Of a DNA stretch of 9,301 nt, positions 6,518 to 9,301 are shown piece after piece (position 1 is the stretch's first letter; every line of letters begins with the position of its first letter). Made by a program: the position numbers and the translations under genes. Under the pieces are notes generated by a model, which was not told the origin of the DNA, searched no databases, and was given only the letters and a program-made list of their open reading frames with translations. Location of the stretch: assembly GCA_021159405.1 (NCBI GenBank), contig JAGGRX010000174.1:1-9301 (forward strand), in the 5' to 3' direction. The DNA is from Candidatus Bipolaricaulota bacterium (GTDB taxonomy: Bacteria; Bipolaricaulota; Bipolaricaulia; Bipolaricaulales; Bipolaricaulaceae).

Positions 6518-7790
6518 GGCCGGCATGGAGCCGCTTGAGCTCGCGCGTCGCCTCCTTTCGGCTGGGCCCATCTGCGACCGGTGCCTGGGCACCAGGTTCG
6601 CAAGGTTGGGACATGGGCTCTCGGCAGCGGAGCGGGGACAGCTCCTGCGGGCCGCGGCCGGCGGTGTAGAGGTAAACAGCGAGGACTGCTGGGTCTGCGG
6701 TGGCCTCTTCTCTAAGGTCCCCGAGTGGGCACGGCGGGCAGCGGAACTCGCCCAAGGGTACGAACATGCCACGTTCCTGTTCGGCGTACACCCAAGCCCG
6801 CGCTTGGAGGCGGTGCAGGAGTTCTTGGACGAACGCTTTCCCTCCCCTTGGGCCGAGCCGGTGCGCCGGGAACTCAACCGGGAGCTAGGTCGCCAGTACG
6901 AGCGGCTCCTCCCGGAGGGCAGCGAGGTGTCGGTGGATTTCCACCGGCCCGACCTTCAATTCATCGTGGACCTTGAAACAGGGAAGATCACCATGAAGGT
7001 CGCCTCGGCCTTTTTCTTCGGACGGTACAGAAAGCTCGTGCGGGGGATCCCCCAGACACACTGGCCCTGCCGGGCCTGCCGGGGTCGAGGCTGCGAGCGC
7101 TGCAACTTCACGGGCAAGCAATATCCCACCTCGGTGGAGGAGCTTATCCTGCCGGCGTTCCTTGAGGCCTGCCAGGGAGAGGGCGGGCACCTGCATGGGG
7201 CGGGAAGGGAAGACATAGACGCGCGCATGCTGGGGCGCGGCCGGCCGTTCGTGGTGGAGGTCAAAGCCCCCAGGCGCCGCACCGTGGACCTGGAGGAGAT
7301 CGCGGCGAGGATCAACGAGGAAGCAGGTGGCAAGGTGGAGGTGCTGGACCTCAGGCCCGCGACGGCGGATCTGGTGAAAAAGGTCAAAGACCTCCACGCG
7401 GACAAGCGCTACCGGGCAAGGGTGACCCTCGAGCGCCCGGTGTCCGAGGAGGCCCTCCGGGAGGCGCTAGCCGGCCTAGTGGGGGAGATAAAGCAGCGGA
7501 CTCCCATCCGGGTGCGCCACCGACGGGCGGACCTCGTTCGCCGTCGCCGCGTCCACCAGGCCACAGGCAAGCTCCTCTCCCCCACGGAGGCAGAGGTCGA
7601 GTTTCTGTGCGAGGGAGGCTTGTACGTCAAGGAACTCGTCTCCGGGGACGAGGGAGGTACCCACCCCAGCCTCGCTGAGCTCCTCGGCATCCCGGCCCGC
7701 GTCACCGAACTCGACGTCCTCGAAGTGCTGGACAATCTGCGTCTCAGAGAAGCTTCCCTGTCTTGCGAAGAAGATAACGCTCATAGATGA
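6516..7790 (+). CDS. pus10: Archaeal-type tRNA pseudouridine synthase Pus10
   Basis: Pus10 isomerises uridine to pseudouridine in the tRNA T-loop; archaeal enzymes act at positions 54 and 55. The 424-residue protein has the full domain set. An N-terminal zinc module has Cys pairs at 20/23 and 58/61. A THUMP-like region follows, then the QTHWPCRACRGRGCERC segment (180-196, four Cys) typical of Pus10. The catalytic motif HGAGREDIDARMLGRGRPF spans 227-245; Asp233 is the likely nucleophile by analogy with GRTD in TruA. A C-terminal LYVKELVSGDEGGTHPS region spans 369-385. In that last motif Gly381 stands where most family members I recall have Arg. If the leaderless promoter is real, the start is the ATG at 6525 and the protein has 421 residues. 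It follows coaE by about 45-55 bp. The last 15 or so codons overlap the convergent hydrolase gene and look like an extension beyond the family's usual end. The family is typical of archaea and eukaryotes, so its presence beside tilS, rseP and coaE suggests gene transfer. Confidence 0.93.
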   Translation: MAGMEPLELARRLLSAGPICDRCLGTRFARLGHGLSAAERGQLLRAAAGGVEVNSEDCWVCGGLFSKVPEWARRAAELAQGYEHATFLFGVHPSPRLEAVQEFLDERFPSPWAEPVRRELNRELGRQYERLLPEGSEVSVDFHRPDLQFIVDLETGKITMKVASAFFFGRYRKLVRGIPQTHWPCRACRGRGCERCNFTGKQYPTSVEELILPAFLEACQGEGGHLHGAGREDIDARMLGRGRPFVVEVKAPRRRTVDLEEIAARINEEAGGKVEVLDLRPATADLVKKVKDLHADKRYRARVTLERPVSEEALREALAGLVGEIKQRTPIRVRHRRADLVRRRRVHQATGKLLSPTEAEVEFLCEGGLYVKELVSGDEGGTHPSLAELLGIPARVTELDVLEVLDNLRLREASLSCEEDNAHR

Positions 7791-9117
7791 GGTCGATTTC
7801 CCCTTCACGCACCCGGAACTCCACCGGGAGCCGGCGGCCCCGCTGCAGGGCATAGAATGTTCGCACATCCCCTTCAAGCGCCTCCGGGACGAGGGGAACG
7901 ATGAGGTCGGTGTATTTGTCCCTGATCTCGAGAGAGAGTAGGTCCCCCATTCTCTTCACCTGGGCCCGCATCGTGCCCCTATAGGTCTCGTACGTTCCGG
8001 TAAGCTCGGCCAGGGCTCTATCCGTCTTTACAAACGGAAGCCGTTCTGGGTCCTCCCCCAGCATGATGGCCAGGCCGTACATGCCAAGCTGGGAAAGCGG
8101 ATAGCCACTTCCGTTAGCCAAAAGCGCAATCCCCACGCCCTCCTCCGGGATAAAACCTATGTAGGCGGTGGAGACGAGGACCGAGCCCCCATGGCCGATG
8201 AGCTTCCGCCCTAGGAAATCGGGGATGACCTGGAGGCCGTAGCCGTACCCCTCCTCCCCGAACGGGCCTTGCCAGGGCACCGCGACCCGCGGGGTCTCCA
8301 TCGCCTCCACCGACTCCCGCGAAACGAGGCGCACCCCGCCAGCTTCGCCCCAACCGAGGTACATGGCGATATAGCGGGCGAGGTCCAGCACGCTGCTTAT
8401 GAGACCTCCGTCGGAGGAGATGGCCCCATAGGGGTAGGTGGAGGGCTTCCTCTCCCCGTCGCGGGTGATCACATACGGCGTGGCCACGTCGGGGTCCTTT
8501 TCCACCTCTTCCTTGCGAAAGAAGCTCCGGGCCATCCCCAGAGGCTCAAGCACGTTGCGCTTCACGTACTCCTCATAAGGAAGCCCAGAGCACCGCTCTA
8601 CGATGGCCCCGAGGAGCACATATCCCTCGTTCAGGTAGAACCAGCGCTCCCCGGGACGCGCCACGGCCCAGTCCCCGGCTTCGGCCATGAAGGTGAGGAG
8701 ATCGGAGTAGCTGGCGATCGGAAGCCAGTTTTCCCCCGCCCCGGTGACCTCCCGGATCACCGCCTCCGCATAGGCCAGGGCCGGAATCCCGGAGGTGTGG
8801 GAGAGGAGGTGCCGGATCACTATCGGCTCCCCCCTTGGCCGAACCTTAAGGGGCACGTACTTTTCCACTGGGTCGTCGAGAGAAAGCACGCCCTTTTCGG
8901 CAAGTTGCATGATGGCAAGGGCGGTGAAGGACTTGGTGACGGAGCCGATCCCGTAAAGGGTCCTCATGGTAGCAGGGAGGCCAAGCGCTAGGTCTCGGAA
9001 TCCAAACGCCCTTTCCCAAACAATTTCCTCCCCCCGGACGGCAGCGACACTCAGCCCGGGGAGCTTTGTTTCGGCCATCTTCTCGAACACGAACTCCGTA
9101 AACTTTTCGGACGGCAA
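7744..9117 (-). CDS. Beta-lactamase-fold serine hydrolase, CubicO/Pab87-like
   Basis: This is a class C beta-lactamase-fold (S12/CubicO) serine hydrolase of 457 residues. Motif 1 is SVTK (59-62, nucleophile Ser59, general base Lys62), preceded by YGIG. Motif 2 is YLN (161-163). Motif 3 is HGG (309-311), the usual replacement for KTG. LLSHTSGIP (104-112) and the SSDGGLISS region (234-242) are also family hallmarks. Residues from about 370 on form a separate strand-rich domain, recalling the lipocalin-like C-terminal domain of the Pyrococcus Pab87 peptidase. No signal peptide is visible, so it should be cytoplasmic; a peptidase or esterase role is more likely than antibiotic resistance. The TTG start at 9117 is chosen because a strong GGAGGTGG lies 4 nt upstream. 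The gene faces pus10 and shares its last 47 bp with it on the other strand. Confidence 0.9.
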   Translation of the reverse strand: MPSEKFTEFVFEKMAETKLPGLSVAAVRGEEIVWERAFGFRDLALGLPATMRTLYGIGSVTKSFTALAIMQLAEKGVLSLDDPVEKYVPLKVRPRGEPIVIRHLLSHTSGIPALAYAEAVIREVTGAGENWLPIASYSDLLTFMAEAGDWAVARPGERWFYLNEGYVLLGAIVERCSGLPYEEYVKRNVLEPLGMARSFFRKEEVEKDPDVATPYVITRDGERKPSTYPYGAISSDGGLISSVLDLARYIAMYLGWGEAGGVRLVSRESVEAMETPRVAVPWQGPFGEEGYGYGLQVIPDFLGRKLIGHGGSVLVSTAYIGFIPEEGVGIALLANGSGYPLSQLGMYGLAIMLGEDPERLPFVKTDRALAELTGTYETYRGTMRAQVKRMGDLLSLEIRDKYTDLIVPLVPEALEGDVRTFYALQRGRRLPVEFRVREGEIDLIYERYLLRKTGKLL

Positions 9118-9121
9118 GCTT

Positions 9122-9129
9122 CCACCTCC
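9122..9129 (-). promoter_or_regulatory. Strong Shine-Dalgarno that fixes a TTG start
   Basis: GGAGGTGG on the minus strand lies 4 nt before the TTG at 9117. A nearby ATG at 9135-9137 is out of frame and has no ribosome binding site, so the TTG is the better start. This is the clearest ribosome binding site in the window, in contrast to genes that have a -10-like hexamer next to the start codon. Confidence 0.7.
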
Positions 9130-9301
9130 AACACCATTTTTAACCTACTCCATCGCACTCCGCCTAACCTTATCCTTCCCCGTTGCTCGTAATCTCCACC
9201 AAGCCTCCTCCATTCCCTTGAAAGGAGCCTCCCCTCCTCCCTTGATGGGCAATGGCATTGACTTAAGAAAAGATGGAGATGTGAACGGCACTTTTAGCTA
9301 G
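9130..9301. other. Upstream region of the hydrolase gene, nothing recognised
   Basis: This stretch is AT-richer, with pyrimidine-rich runs on the plus strand. No convincing promoter for the leftward hydrolase gene was found. TTGACT at 9258-9263 on the plus strand has no matching -10 at the proper distance. The plus-strand open frame that runs off the right edge is mostly antisense to the hydrolase gene and is not supported as a gene. Confidence 0.4.

Noticed and set aside
6141..6791. Minus-strand open frame of 216 codons
   Set aside because: It is antisense to coaE and the start of pus10; Arg/Pro/Ala-rich with no recognisable domain.
8269..8991. Plus-strand open frame of 240 codons
   Set aside because: It is fully antisense to the serine hydrolase gene, whose catalytic motifs are intact; its composition is rich in Gly, His and Pro with no family pattern.
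9258..9301. Plus-strand promoter at TTGACT (9258-9263)
   Set aside because: No -10-like hexamer lies 15-19 bp downstream and no start codon context can be judged before the window ends.
1..9301. tRNA or rRNA genes, CRISPR arrays, riboswitches
   Set aside because: No cloverleaf-like sequence, rRNA signature, regularly spaced repeats or recognisable riboswitch core was seen in the non-coding gaps, which are all under about 250 bp.

Overview
The window reads as chromosomal DNA from a GC-rich bacterium. Three genes are plainly bacterial: the tRNA-Ile lysidine synthase TilS, an RseP-type intramembrane zinc protease and a bacterial-type dephospho-CoA kinase, CoaE. Two others look archaeal: a complete Pus10-type tRNA pseudouridine synthase, and a leaderless-secretion (no signal peptide) CubicO-like serine hydrolase with an extra C-terminal domain, as in the Pyrococcus Pab87 group. 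This mix suggests a deep-branching, possibly thermophilic bacterial lineage that has exchanged genes with archaea. A phylum cannot be named from the sequence; a Bipolaricaulota-like lineage is only a guess.

Layout. Positions 1-244 hold no supportable gene, but contain an imperfect 17-bp direct repeat and a perfect hairpin. Leftward genes follow: a five-helix membrane protein (245-985), rseP (1086-2357) and tilS (2354-3712). tilS is transcribed first and its stop overlaps the rseP GTG start by 4 bp. A short divergent control region (3713-3785) separates these from a rightward run: a secreted protein with a duplicated domain (3786-4580), a small strand-rich protein with a C-terminal phenylalanine (4582-5019), an exported metallophosphoesterase with a C-terminal hydrophobic anchor (4992-5795), coaE (5852-6472) and pus10 (6516 or 6525 to 7790). 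The 3' end of pus10 overlaps the convergent serine hydrolase gene (7744-9117, minus strand) by 47 bp. About 180 bp upstream of the hydrolase hold only its ribosome binding site and AT-richer DNA.

Functional themes. tRNA maturation occurs twice (TilS makes lysidine at C34 of tRNA-Ile; Pus10 makes pseudouridine in the T-loop). The envelope is the second theme: RseP, the membrane protein and three consecutive secreted or surface-type proteins. The best candidates for new biology are Pus10 in a bacterial genome, the unrecognised three-gene envelope cluster, and a repeated arrangement in which a -10-like hexamer lies 6-7 nt before a start codon, which suggests leaderless transcripts.
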